A DNA stretch of 56,601 bases, taken from contig JAYRSJ010000027.1 in the NCBI GenBank assembly GCA_041920215.1, forward strand, positions 1 to 56,601, given 5' to 3'. The stretch is from JAYRSJ01 sp041920215. Lineage in GTDB: Bacteria > Pseudomonadota > Gammaproteobacteria > Burkholderiales > Burkholderiaceae_C. Shown here piece by piece: positions 49,374 through 56,601 of this stretch. Under the pieces are notes generated by a model. The model saw nothing but the letters and a program-made list of their open reading frames with translations, searched no databases and was not told the origin of the DNA. Within the stretch, counting starts at the first letter, position 1, and the number at the start of each line of letters is the position of its first letter. The position numbers were made by a program, and so were the translations under genes.

Positions 49374-49748
49374 ATGCAGGGCCTGCACCTGACGGCCGAC
49401 CTGCGCGGCTGCGCCGCCGGCCAGGCACTGATGCAGGATTGCGAGGCCTTGCGTGCGCTGTGCGTGGCGGCCGTGGCTGCCGCCGGCCTGGGCACGGTGG
49501 CCGAGCTCTTCCATCGCTTCACGCCCGCGGCGGGGCAGGAGCAAAGCGGCATCACCGGCGTGGTGCTGCTGGCCGAGTCGCATCTGGCCATCCACACCTG
49601 GCCCGAGCTGGGCGGCGTGACGCTGGATGTCTATGTCTGCAACTACGGCCGCGACAACAGTGCCAGGGCCGAATTGCTGCTCGATCAGCTGTGCCAGGCC
49701 TTCACGCCCGGCCAGATCCGGCGCCAGGCGCTGCGGCGCGGCGCCTGA
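49374..49748 (+). CDS. speD: S-adenosylmethionine decarboxylase proenzyme (SpeH type)
   Basis: A 124-residue pyruvoyl enzyme that makes decarboxylated SAM, the aminopropyl donor for polyamines. The self-cleavage site is LLAESHLAIHTWPE: cleavage before S69 yields the pyruvoyl group. S69, H74 and C89 are spaced 5 and 15 residues, as S63, H68 and C83 are in the Thermotoga enzyme, so it looks active. It starts two bases after moaD. The matching aminopropyltransferase is the membrane-fused one at 51371 on the opposite strand. Confidence 0.93.
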   Translation: MQGLHLTADLRGCAAGQALMQDCEALRALCVAAVAAAGLGTVAELFHRFTPAAGQEQSGITGVVLLAESHLAIHTWPELGGVTLDVYVCNYGRDNSARAELLLDQLCQAFTPGQIRRQALRRGA

Positions 49749-49780
49749 GCCCTGACAGCTGGCCGGCGCTTAGCGTGCGT

Positions 49781-51358
49781 TCAGCGCGTGCTCAGGCGCT
49801 GCGCCACCAGCAGCCCCTGGGTGTAGGCCTCCTCGAACACCGAATAGCCGGCCAGATCGCTGTGTGCGAAATGCAGCCGCCCCTGGGCCTGGGTGGCCAG
49901 GGCCTGCAGAGCCGGGCTGCTGCGCACGCCGGGCAGCGGCACGCTCATCGCATGGCCGTAGCGGGCCATGTCCAGGCGCAGCAGCCGCTGCGGCAGGTCG
50001 GGGTGGGTGCTGGCCAGCTCGGCCAGTACCTGGCGGGCCCAGAAGCCCCAGTCCTGGCTCAGCAGCTCGCCGCGGCGCGCCAGCGGCAGCGCCCAGTAAT
50101 GGCTGATCAGCGCGGGGCCGCTGTGCGCGGGCCGCAGCTCCTGATGGCGCGCATCGACATAGCCCAGGGCCGGGCTGCCATAGACCACCGAGTCCCAGGC
50201 CGGCCCCACGCCCAGGCGGTCCAGCGGCGCTGCTTCCAGCAGCAGATTGCTGACCAGCCAGGGCGCATAGGACAGCTGTGGCGCGGCCTGCTGCAGAGCC
50301 GGCGGCGGCGCATCGACCAGGCGAACCGCCACCATCAGCGGCAGGGCCAGCACCAGCTGATCGGCCGTCCAGCGCTCGACCCGTCCGGCCGCCTCGTTCC
50401 AGGCCCAGGCCTGTACCTGATGCCGGCCGGGGCTGATGCGCAGCAGGGTCTGGCCGCTGCGCAGCCGCGGCCCCAGGCCCTCGGCCAGGCGCTGGCTGAG
50501 CCAGGCATTGCCCTCGGGCCAGGTCAGCACTGCCTCGCGTTCACCCTCGTCGGCTCCGGCCATGAAGCCATGGCGGCTGGCAAAGTAGTGCAGGCCGGCC
50601 CAGGCCGAGACGCTGGCACTGCCGGCACCGTAATCGTCGCGGCAGCAATAGTCCAGATACCAGCGCAGCCCGGGCTCGTTCAGGCCCTGGGCGTCCAGCC
50701 AGCTGTCGAAGTGCTGCGCATCCAGTGCGCGGTGGCCGGCGGTCCAGGGGGCGCGGCGGCTCGGCATCGCAAAGCCCAGGTCGCGCTGGGCCTCGCGCAC
50801 CCGGTCGGCGAACTGCCGGTACTGGGCCTCGCGCGGACTGCCGGGGCTGGCCGGCGGTAGCAGGCCCTCGATCCAGCGGCCCTCGTAGAACAGGCGCTCC
50901 TGGGGGCTGTGGCAGAGATGGCGCTCGTCATAGACGGTACGCCCCAGTTGCTGGCGCGCCAGGCCCAGGGCCTCCAGCAGCTCGCTGATCTCGGGGGCGG
51001 CCGGGCCGGGCAGCGGCAGATAGTGAGCGCCTTGCGGGCACGGCAAGCCGGCCATGCGATGGCCGCGGCTGTTGCCGCCGGCCTCGTCCTCCAGCTCCAG
51101 CAGTGCGATATCGTCCAGGCCGGCACCCATCAGCGCGCGGGCGCAGGCCAGGCCGGCCACGCCGCCGCCGGCGATCAGCACCCGGCAGCGCCGCAGCGGG
51201 CCGTCGCTGCTGGCGATGTGGTGGCGCGTCTCGCGCAGCCGGTGGCCGCGGGCGGCGCTAGCGCCGATCCAGCCGCCCTGCGGCTCGCGCGCCGGTGCGC
51301 TGCAGCCGGCCAGCGCCAGGCCGCCGCCAGCCAGCAGAGCACGTCGGCTGAGTTTCAT
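49781..51358 (-). CDS. Tat-exported FAD-dependent amine oxidase-type lipoprotein
   Basis: A 525-residue flavoprotein. The N-terminus LSRRALLAGGGLALAGCSAP combines a twin-arginine motif with a lipobox ending at C19, so a folded, FAD-loaded lipoprotein should be exported. CRVLIAGGGVAGLACARAL (about residue 58) is the FAD-binding fold, and ELEDEAGGNSRGHRMAG follows the NAD/FAD amine-oxidase pattern. The C-terminal GRLHFAHSDLAGYSVFEEAYTQGL is the usual closing FAD motif. Its place 12 bases behind the aminopropyltransferase hints at a polyamine or modified-amine substrate. No proven relative is known to me. Confidence 0.85.
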   Translation of the reverse strand: MKLSRRALLAGGGLALAGCSAPAREPQGGWIGASAARGHRLRETRHHIASSDGPLRRCRVLIAGGGVAGLACARALMGAGLDDIALLELEDEAGGNSRGHRMAGLPCPQGAHYLPLPGPAAPEISELLEALGLARQQLGRTVYDERHLCHSPQERLFYEGRWIEGLLPPASPGSPREAQYRQFADRVREAQRDLGFAMPSRRAPWTAGHRALDAQHFDSWLDAQGLNEPGLRWYLDYCCRDDYGAGSASVSAWAGLHYFASRHGFMAGADEGEREAVLTWPEGNAWLSQRLAEGLGPRLRSGQTLLRISPGRHQVQAWAWNEAAGRVERWTADQLVLALPLMVAVRLVDAPPPALQQAAPQLSYAPWLVSNLLLEAAPLDRLGVGPAWDSVVYGSPALGYVDARHQELRPAHSGPALISHYWALPLARRGELLSQDWGFWARQVLAELASTHPDLPQRLLRLDMARYGHAMSVPLPGVRSSPALQALATQAQGRLHFAHSDLAGYSVFEEAYTQGLLVAQRLSTR

Positions 51359-51370
51359 CGCCCGATGCTG

Positions 51371-52933
51371 CTAGTCATGAACCTGGCCCCACTCGGCCTC
51401 GAACTCATGCACCAGGATCTGGTTGGAGAGCCGGTTCACCTCGGTGGGCAGGCGCGCCATATCGGGCGGGAACTGGGTCAGCGCCGGCAGGCCCGCCGGG
51501 CTCAGGAAGCGCAGGCCCGCGGGCAGGCTGCGCGGCGGGCTCCACGGGCGCCGCCCGGCGATCACAAAGCCCCATTCGCCGAAGCTGGGTACATGGGCGT
51601 GATAGGGCGTGGCCGCCAAGCCCACCGATTCGATCGTCTGCACCACGGTCCAGAAGCTGCGCCGCGCGGCCAGCGGCGAGGTCGATTGCACCACGGCGAA
51701 ACCGCTGGCCGCCAGGCGCTGGTCCACCAGCTGGTAGAAACTGCTGGTGTAGAGCTTGCCGAGCGAGAAATTGCTGGGGTCGGGGAAGTCGATGATGATG
51801 ATGTCGAACTGCTCCTGGCTCTGCGCCAGCCAGCCGAAGGCGTCGGTGTTGACGATCGTGAGCTTGGGGCTTTGCAGGGCCGCTGCGTTGAGCCGGGTCA
51901 GCAGCGGCAGGCTGGCGAAGAGCCGGGTCATCTGCGGATCCAGTTCCACCAGCGTGACCGTCTGCACCGAGGGGTAGCGCAGCACCTCGCGCACCGCCAT
52001 GCCGTCGCCGCCGCCCAGTACCAGCACCTTGCGCGGCCCGCCATGGGCGGCCATCGCGGGGTGGACCAGGGCCTCGTGGTAGCGGTACTCGTCACGCGAG
52101 TGAAACTGCAGATTGCCGTTCAGGAACAGTCGCGTGCCGGCACGGCCGTCGGTGACGACGATGCGCTGGTAGTCGCTGCTGGTCTTCAGCACGATCTGCT
52201 CGCCGTAGAAGCGGTCCTCGGCCCAGGTGGTCAGCCGCTCGGCGCCCAGCAGGGCTGCCAGCAGCAGACCTACTGTTATCGCGCAGGCCAGGGCATGGGC
52301 GCGCAGCGCGCGCAGCTCGGCCCTGAACAGCCACAGCGCCCAGACGGCCACGCCGGCATTGAGCAGGCCGAAGGCGATGCCGGTGCGCACCAGACCCAGC
52401 TGCGGCACCAGCAGCAGCGGGAAGGCCACCGCCACCAGCAGGGCGCCCAGATAGTCGAAGGTGAGCACCTGCGAGACCAGATCGCGCAGCGCGTAGCGAT
52501 GGCTGAACTGGGCCTTCAGGATGCGCATCACCAGCGGAATCTCCAGGCCCACCAGGGTGCCCACCAGCAGCACCAGGCCGTAGAGCAGCACGCGGAAGGC
52601 GGCCAGTTCGGCGGGCGGCAGCAGGCTGTGCACGATGAACAGGCCCGCCGGCATCAGGCCGCCGATCAGGCCCACCAGCAGCTCGATGCGCAGGAACTGG
52701 GCCACCAGCTGGCGCTCGATATAGCGGCTCAGCCAGGAGCCTATGCCCATCGCGAACAGATAGCTGCCGATGATGGTGGAGAACTGCAGCACCGAGTCGC
52801 CCAGCAGATAGCTGGCCAGTGCACCTGCGGCCAGCTCATAGACCAGGCCGCAGGCGGCGATGACAAAGACGCTGAGAAGCAGGAGCAGCTCGGCCAGCGA
52901 GGCCGGGCGGGCGGTTTCGGACGCTGCGGACAT
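51371..52933 (-). CDS. membrane-fused aminopropyltransferase (spermidine synthase family)
   Basis: A 520-residue protein. Residues 1 to about 215 hold about seven membrane helices. The C-terminal half is a spermidine-synthase domain with FLNGNLQFHSRDEYRYHEALVHPA (putrescine/dcSAM pocket), VLVLGGGDGMAVREVL (SAM-binding glycines), VELDPQM and the catalytic IIIDFPDPSNFSLGKLYTSSFY. The catalytic Asp motif reads DFPD where soluble enzymes have DSSD. Joined to the membrane, it may modify a membrane or periplasm-bound acceptor rather than free putrescine. ATG 52933 is taken; 52951 would add six residues. The flavoprotein gene follows after 12 bases. Confidence 0.9.
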   Translation of the reverse strand: MSAASETARPASLAELLLLLSVFVIAACGLVYELAAGALASYLLGDSVLQFSTIIGSYLFAMGIGSWLSRYIERQLVAQFLRIELLVGLIGGLMPAGLFIVHSLLPPAELAAFRVLLYGLVLLVGTLVGLEIPLVMRILKAQFSHRYALRDLVSQVLTFDYLGALLVAVAFPLLLVPQLGLVRTGIAFGLLNAGVAVWALWLFRAELRALRAHALACAITVGLLLAALLGAERLTTWAEDRFYGEQIVLKTSSDYQRIVVTDGRAGTRLFLNGNLQFHSRDEYRYHEALVHPAMAAHGGPRKVLVLGGGDGMAVREVLRYPSVQTVTLVELDPQMTRLFASLPLLTRLNAAALQSPKLTIVNTDAFGWLAQSQEQFDIIIIDFPDPSNFSLGKLYTSSFYQLVDQRLAASGFAVVQSTSPLAARRSFWTVVQTIESVGLAATPYHAHVPSFGEWGFVIAGRRPWSPPRSLPAGLRFLSPAGLPALTQFPPDMARLPTEVNRLSNQILVHEFEAEWGQVHD

Positions 52934-52986
52934 GGGGCTCAAGGCTAACACGGGGCCGGCCTGGCCCGGGCGACAGGCGCTGGCGC

Positions 52987-53919
52987 TCAGGGCTGGCTCA
53001 GCTGCTGAGCTAGCTCGCGGTACTGGGCCTGGCGCGGCCCGCCCAGTGCCAGGGCCTGGGCGATGGCGGCGCGTGCCTCGGCCCGCTGGCCCAGCTCCAT
53101 CAGCACCTGGGCCAGATTGTTCCAGCCGTCGGCCAGCCGGGGCTGAGCCTGGACCGCGCGCCGGTAGGCCGCGGCGGCGGCTTGCCTGTCCTGTAGCGCA
53201 TAGGCGCTGTTGCCGGCGCCCATCAGCAGCAGCGCGTCCTCGGGCCAGCGCTGCAGCGCGGCGACGTAGCCGCGCCGGGCCGCCGCGGGCTGGCTGCGCT
53301 CCAGGGCCGCCAGGGCATGGGTCAGTGCCAGGGGCTCGGCACTGGCCGGCAGCTGTTCCGGCGGCAGGGCCAGCATGGCCCAGTGGCCGGCACGCGCCCA
53401 GGTCCGCTCGAAGGTGCTCAGCGACAGGCGGGCCTGGGCCGTGGGGCCGCTGTGCAGGATCAGCTCGCCGCGCTCGCGCTCATAGCCGATCAGCACCGCG
53501 TAGTGCCAGACCGGCCAGGCGTCCAGCCCGAGATTCTGGAACACCAGCACCGGATGGCCGGCGGCCAGCTCCTGCAGCAGGCTTTGCAGCTGAGGCGACA
53601 GCCGGTAGGCCAGCAGGCCCTGGCGCCGCGCCGCGGCCAGCAGCTCAGGCTGCAGCGAGCCCTGGCGACCCGGCAGATAGACCTGGGGCCTGAGCTGCTC
53701 GGCCGTCAGGCTCAGACCGGCGCTGCGCGCCAGCATGGCCAGCGAGGCGGGGCCGCACTGGTAGTCGGCCTGCTCGATAAAGGGGGTGTGCGCGAGCAGC
53801 ACGCTGGCCGGCAGCTCCTGTGGCCACTGCTGCTGCAGTGCACGCAGCTGGGGCGTGGCGCAACCCAGCAGCAAGCAGGTGCTCAGCAGCAGGCCGGCCA
53901 GGGGCGCCGCAGACCGCAT
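52987..53919 (-). CDS. PA2778-family C39-type cysteine peptidase lipoprotein with TPR repeats
   Basis: A 310-residue lipoprotein (lipobox LLLGC at residue 19). Residues about 35-190 are a C39-like papain fold: Q and the catalytic Cys in EQADYQCGPASLAML and the His in WPVWHYAVLIGYE; the third residue of the triad is not clear (HSGP where Asp is common). About 200-305 are two or three TPR repeats (GYVAALQRWPEDALLLMGAGNSAYAL, RRAVQAQPRLADGWNNLAQVL). It lies seven bases behind the PA2779-family gene. C39 peptidases cut double-glycine leaders; the neighbour has such a site. Confidence 0.9.
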   Translation of the reverse strand: MRSAAPLAGLLLSTCLLLGCATPQLRALQQQWPQELPASVLLAHTPFIEQADYQCGPASLAMLARSAGLSLTAEQLRPQVYLPGRQGSLQPELLAAARRQGLLAYRLSPQLQSLLQELAAGHPVLVFQNLGLDAWPVWHYAVLIGYERERGELILHSGPTAQARLSLSTFERTWARAGHWAMLALPPEQLPASAEPLALTHALAALERSQPAAARRGYVAALQRWPEDALLLMGAGNSAYALQDRQAAAAAYRRAVQAQPRLADGWNNLAQVLMELGQRAEARAAIAQALALGGPRQAQYRELAQQLSQP

Positions 53920-53926
53920 CGCTGCT

Positions 53927-54331
53927 TCAGCGCACGGAACGGGTGAAGGGGAAGACCTTGGTGAAGCCCAGGATGTCGGTGACCAACAGGATCACGAAAA
54001 CGCTGAACAGCAGGCCCAGCACCTCGCCGCCGGCGGGGGCGCTGTCGATGCGGCCGGCCAGCTCGGCCACCTCGGCATCGCTGAGGGCGTTCACGCGCGC
54101 CTGTGCCTGCTCCAGATCGAGGCCCTGGCCGACCAGGGCCAGGCGCACGTCGTCGCGGGCCAGGAAGGCATCGACGCGCGCCCGCGCCACGCTCCCGGCT
54201 TGGGCGGCCCCGGCCTCCTGGCTCAGGGTTTCGGTGGCAACAATGCCGGCCTGTGCGCTCATGGGCATGCCCATCAGCGTGCAGGACACCATCAGGGTGG
54301 AGGCAAGGGCGCGTCGCAGGGCATTCTTCAT
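53927..54331 (-). CDS. PA2779-family protein, possible peptide precursor of the C39 peptidase
   Basis: A 134-residue exported protein: signal peptide to about residue 28, a helical segment (30-80), then LSDAEVAELAGR (83-94) and PAGG (99-102), followed by a 32-residue hydrophobic tail with a membrane-type helix (about 104-122) ending FTKVFPFTRSVR. LSDAEVAELAGR resembles the double-glycine leader LSxxELxxIxGG used by C39 peptidases. ATG 54331 starts a normal signal sequence. The family is known only as the neighbour of PA2778-type genes; cleavage is my inference. Confidence 0.85.
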   Translation of the reverse strand: MKNALRRALASTLMVSCTLMGMPMSAQAGIVATETLSQEAGAAQAGSVARARVDAFLARDDVRLALVGQGLDLEQAQARVNALSDAEVAELAGRIDSAPAGGEVLGLLFSVFVILLVTDILGFTKVFPFTRSVR

Positions 54332-54431
54332 GGCGGGTTTCCAACGATTTTGTGGGTGGCGCAGTTTAGGACGCCGGCCGGCGCCGCAGCCAGTGCGTTT
54401 ACCACTTGGCACAATCCGCTCTGGCGCGGGC

Positions 54432-54665
54432 CTAGGGTTGCGCCTTGCGCTCGTTGCCGCGCTTGTAGTTGCCGGTCAGGCGTGCCATCAGCTGCTGGGC
54501 CTGGGCCGCATCGCCCTGCTCTATGCGTCGCAGCAAGTCTGCCGCCTCGCGACCGCGCAGCGTGGCCGCCAGCAGCTTGCCGCGCCAGATCACCACATCG
54601 CCGTTCTTGCGCAACTGGTGCCGGGAGCCCAGATCGTCCTCGGGCGGCGTGGCGTGGCCCTCCAT
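54432..54665 (-). CDS. small basic soluble protein, function unknown
   Basis: A 77-residue protein with no signal or membrane segment. A short beta-like stretch (GDVVIWRGKLLAATL) is followed by a helical part (REAADLLRRIEQGDAAQAQQLMARLTGNYKRG). ATG 54665 lies seven bases after the DUF350 stop. The frame is open farther upstream but overlaps DUF350. I recognise no family; it may be an adaptor in the DUF350 module. Confidence 0.6.
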   Translation of the reverse strand: MEGHATPPEDDLGSRHQLRKNGDVVIWRGKLLAATLRGREAADLLRRIEQGDAAQAQQLMARLTGNYKRGNERKAQP

Positions 54666-54672
54666 GGCCGGC

Positions 54673-54897
54673 TCAGCCCTTGATCGCCGCCGCGACGATG
54701 GTGCCAATCGCGATGGCCTTGGCCGCGATCACCACCGCCAGCGCCAGGTTCTTGTGCTCGACGATCTCTTCCCAGAGCTTGTAGGGCGTCAGCTTGTCGA
54801 CGATGACGAAGCTGACCCAGAAGATCAGCACGCCGATCACCGCATACATCACCGTACCCAGCACCACGGCCGGCTTGAGCCATTCGATATCGATCAT
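54673..54897 (-). CDS. DUF350 membrane protein (YjfL-like)
   Basis: A 74-residue protein with two membrane segments (about 9-31 and 50-72) and PYKLWEEIVEHKNLALAVVIAAKAIAIG, the DUF350 core. GGAG lies eight bases before ATG 54897, while the ATG at 54903 has it only two bases away, so 54897 is preferred. DUF350 (as YjfL in the E. coli yjf cluster) occurs beside polyamine, ATP-grasp and PspA-type genes; its role is not known. Confidence 0.88.
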   Translation of the reverse strand: MIDIEWLKPAVVLGTVMYAVIGVLIFWVSFVIVDKLTPYKLWEEIVEHKNLALAVVIAAKAIAIGTIVAAAIKG

Positions 54898-54911
54898 TGC
54901 CATCTCTCCTG

Positions 54912-56549
54912 TTATTTGTGGCCGCCGCCACCGCTGCGCCAGCCACCGTAGGAACCGCCGCTATTGCCGATGCGAACGCCGCTGCCGCTGCTCATGCGGC
55001 GCTTGCATTCCTGGTACTCGTTGCTGTTCTCGCCATAGCTCTTCTTGTAGTCCGCGCAGTCGTCGCTGGAGCAGCCGCGCATCACGGTGATCAGCACGAA
55101 GACAATGAACAGAAAGACCAGCACCTTGACGAAGAGGCCAGCGCCGCTGGTGGGCTTGCTGTCGCGCAGCAGCGGCGCGGCCTGCGCCAGCTTGAAGGCC
55201 CGCTGGATCTCGCTCGCATCGACGCTGCGCCCATGGCTCCAGCTGATCTCCTGGCCGCTGCGCTCGCTGGACAGCAGCTCGCTGCCGCCAGCGCTGCCGG
55301 GCGCCTCGTAATCGCTGACCTCGACCCGCTCGTCGCGCCGCACCCGCCAGTAGAACTCACCCAGCACATAGGTGGTGGTGGCGGTGTAGGCCTCGTCGTA
55401 GCGGCGCCTGAAGGTCTTGCCCTGCCAGACCACCTGGGCGCCGCGCCCGCTGGGCGCGCCGGTCAGCGGCCGCACCAGGCTCCAGCCGTCCTCGCTGTCG
55501 ACCAGAAAAGCGAAGCCTTCCTGGCGGTTGTAGAGCAGGTATTCGCGCCAGAAGGTCTGCTCGTCCTCGCTGTCGGGCGCCGGCACATCGCAGCGCTCCA
55601 GATAGCCCACCACCTGCCAGGGCAGGGCGGGGCCGCCGGCCTGCAGCGCCAGGCTGCCGCTGCGCCCCAGCGGAATCAACGGCGGCAGCGCATGGCCCTG
55701 CTGCTGGTAGTGCTGCAGGTCCTTGCCCAGGCCCTGCGAGATATCGACCACCGCCTGGCACTGGCCGCAGACGATGCTCAGGCTGTTGTCCAGCCGGGGC
55801 TGCAGCGCAGCGCCGCAGCTGGGGCATTCATGGGCCTGGGCCTTGATCGCCGCGCTGCTGATGGCCGCGCCCTCGGCGTCGCTGCGCAGCCCGCTCATCG
55901 CCAGCTCGGCCAGACGGACCGGCCGGCCTATGGACCAGCTCGGCGGCTGATCCGCACCGGCCAGGTACTCCAGGCTGCCGACCTCGTTGGCGCTGTTGCG
56001 CAGCTCGGCCACCAAGAACTCCTGCTGGGCGCCGGCGGGCGGACGCGGCAACTCGCCCTGGGCCGCGTTGACGCGTGCCGGCGTCAGCGCCGCGACGCGC
56101 CAGCGCTGGCCGTCCAGCAGCAGCTCGGCCCCCAGCACCAGCTCGTGGGCCTGGGGCGGACGCTGCGGCAGCGGCGCAGCCAGGCTGATCACATAGCTGC
56201 CGTTGTCCTCGGCCAGCCAGCCGCTGCGCTCCCCGCCGTCGAAGAGCAGATGCCACTCGTTCCACGTGCCCTCGGCATAGGCCAGCTGCAACCGGCCGAT
56301 CAGCGTGAAGCCGGCGCCGGCGTAGCGGCCTGTAGCGCCCAGCTGCAGCGGGCTGTGGTCGTCGAACAGCTCGGCGCTCTCGCCGATGCGGCGCAGGGCC
56401 TCGCCCTCGCGCAAGAGCGTGGAACGGCAGAAGCTGCAGACCGCGCTGGCCGAGGCGCTGCTGGCGAACTCGACCGGCGCGCCGCAGTTGGGGCAGGCGG
56501 CGCGCCAGCGGCGCTGCGCGGCGGCGGGCTGGTCCTCGGGGCCGGCCAA
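54912..56549 (-). CDS. DUF4178 protein with two zinc ribbons and one membrane helix
   Basis: A 545-residue protein: a first zinc ribbon (cysteines 19, 22, 38, 41), a DUF4178 domain, a second zinc ribbon (about residues 243-270, CPSCGAAL and CGQC), another DUF4178 domain, a membrane helix (about 479-497), and a glycine-rich C-terminal tail with four cysteines between about 500 and 525 (CSSDDCADYKK, YQECKRR). No ATG opens the frame; TTG 56549 is used and lies four bases after the preceding stop. DUF4178 genes accompany DUF350, SAM decarboxylase and aminopropyltransferase genes in many bacteria. Confidence 0.85.
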   Translation of the reverse strand: MAGPEDQPAAAQRRWRAACPNCGAPVEFASSASASAVCSFCRSTLLREGEALRRIGESAELFDDHSPLQLGATGRYAGAGFTLIGRLQLAYAEGTWNEWHLLFDGGERSGWLAEDNGSYVISLAAPLPQRPPQAHELVLGAELLLDGQRWRVAALTPARVNAAQGELPRPPAGAQQEFLVAELRNSANEVGSLEYLAGADQPPSWSIGRPVRLAELAMSGLRSDAEGAAISSAAIKAQAHECPSCGAALQPRLDNSLSIVCGQCQAVVDISQGLGKDLQHYQQQGHALPPLIPLGRSGSLALQAGGPALPWQVVGYLERCDVPAPDSEDEQTFWREYLLYNRQEGFAFLVDSEDGWSLVRPLTGAPSGRGAQVVWQGKTFRRRYDEAYTATTTYVLGEFYWRVRRDERVEVSDYEAPGSAGGSELLSSERSGQEISWSHGRSVDASEIQRAFKLAQAAPLLRDSKPTSGAGLFVKVLVFLFIVFVLITVMRGCSSDDCADYKKSYGENSNEYQECKRRMSSGSGVRIGNSGGSYGGWRSGGGGHK

Positions 56550-56553
56550 GACC

Positions 56554-56601
56554 TCAGCCCAGCTTCTTCAGCAGCTCGGCCTTCTTGGCCGCGAACTCCT
56601 C
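56554..56601 (-). CDS. SHOCT-domain protein, C-terminal end
   Basis: The last 15 codons of a gene cut by the window edge. EEFAAKKAELLKKLG matches the second half of the SHOCT motif (TEEEFEAKKAELL), a short C-terminal oligomer or membrane-targeting element. Its TGA is four bases before the DUF4178 start, so it is upstream in the same operon. In related clusters the preceding protein is an SPFH/virion-core-like or zinc-ribbon protein; which one it is here cannot be seen. Confidence 0.6.
   Translation of the reverse strand, partial: EEFAAKKAELLKKLG

Overview
The window is 56.6 kb of dense, high-GC chromosomal DNA (about two thirds G+C by eye) with short intergenic gaps and many 1-8 nt start/stop overlaps. 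The content points to an aerobic or microaerobic betaproteobacterium of the order Burkholderiales, probably the Roseateles/Paucibacter/Rubrivivax neighbourhood: a cbb3 oxidase locus followed by fnr and hemN, hom-thrC-moeA-moaD in a row, and a kyn operon beside a CoA-dependent anthranilate pathway. This placement is inference from gene order and protein families. I saw no rRNA, tRNA, CRISPR array, insertion sequence or phage gene.

Layout. 1-6522: end of a cbb3 oxidase operon (ccoO', ccoQ, ccoP, ccoG, a FixH-like gene, a small membrane protein), then the oxygen regulator fnr on the minus strand, and hemN with a DsbD_2/TauE-type membrane protein on the plus strand. A good FNR box lies between fnr and hemN. 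6660-11252: icd with two tandem hairpins behind it, a cold-shock protein, clpS-clpA and a strong terminator. 11371-13875: small unknown proteins around a LytS/LytR-type two-component pair. 14023-18760 (minus): an aminopeptidase P-type peptidase and kynB-kynU-kynA, which turn tryptophan into anthranilate and alanine. 18951-31654 (plus, divergent): a complete 2-aminobenzoyl-CoA (anthranilate) pathway. It has a fused monooxygenase/reductase, SDR, MarR regulator, crotonase, acyl-CoA dehydrogenase and CoA ligase, a five-gene branched-chain-type ABC importer, a thioesterase and a RidA protein. 31651-34767: a LysR regulator divergent from gcdH, plus an ornithine-cyclodeaminase-family reductase. GcdH is a plausible last step for C7 dicarboxyl-CoA products.

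34783-43773: general functions: an NlpC/P60 peptidase, prpE, an M3 metallopeptidase, a Cof-type HAD phosphatase translationally coupled to a PIN-PhoH ATPase, a Bcp-type peroxiredoxin and an Mth938-like protein. 43934-49748 (plus): an alanine-type aminotransferase, then hom-thrC-moeA-moaD and a pyruvoyl S-adenosylmethionine decarboxylase in overlapping or nearly overlapping order.

49781-56601 (minus, running to the window edge) is the least understood part. It encodes a Tat-exported FAD lipoprotein, a membrane-fused aminopropyltransferase, a secreted C39-type peptidase with TPR repeats (PA2778-like), its small neighbour (PA2779-like), an unknown 77-residue protein, a DUF350 membrane protein, a double zinc-ribbon DUF4178 protein and the tail of a SHOCT-domain protein. 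With the convergent SAM decarboxylase this looks like a membrane-associated polyamine module whose product is unknown. Within it, the PA2779-like protein carries a stretch resembling a double-glycine leader followed by a 32-residue hydrophobic peptide, next to a C39-fold peptidase. I regard that pair and the polyamine module as the best candidates for an undescribed system.
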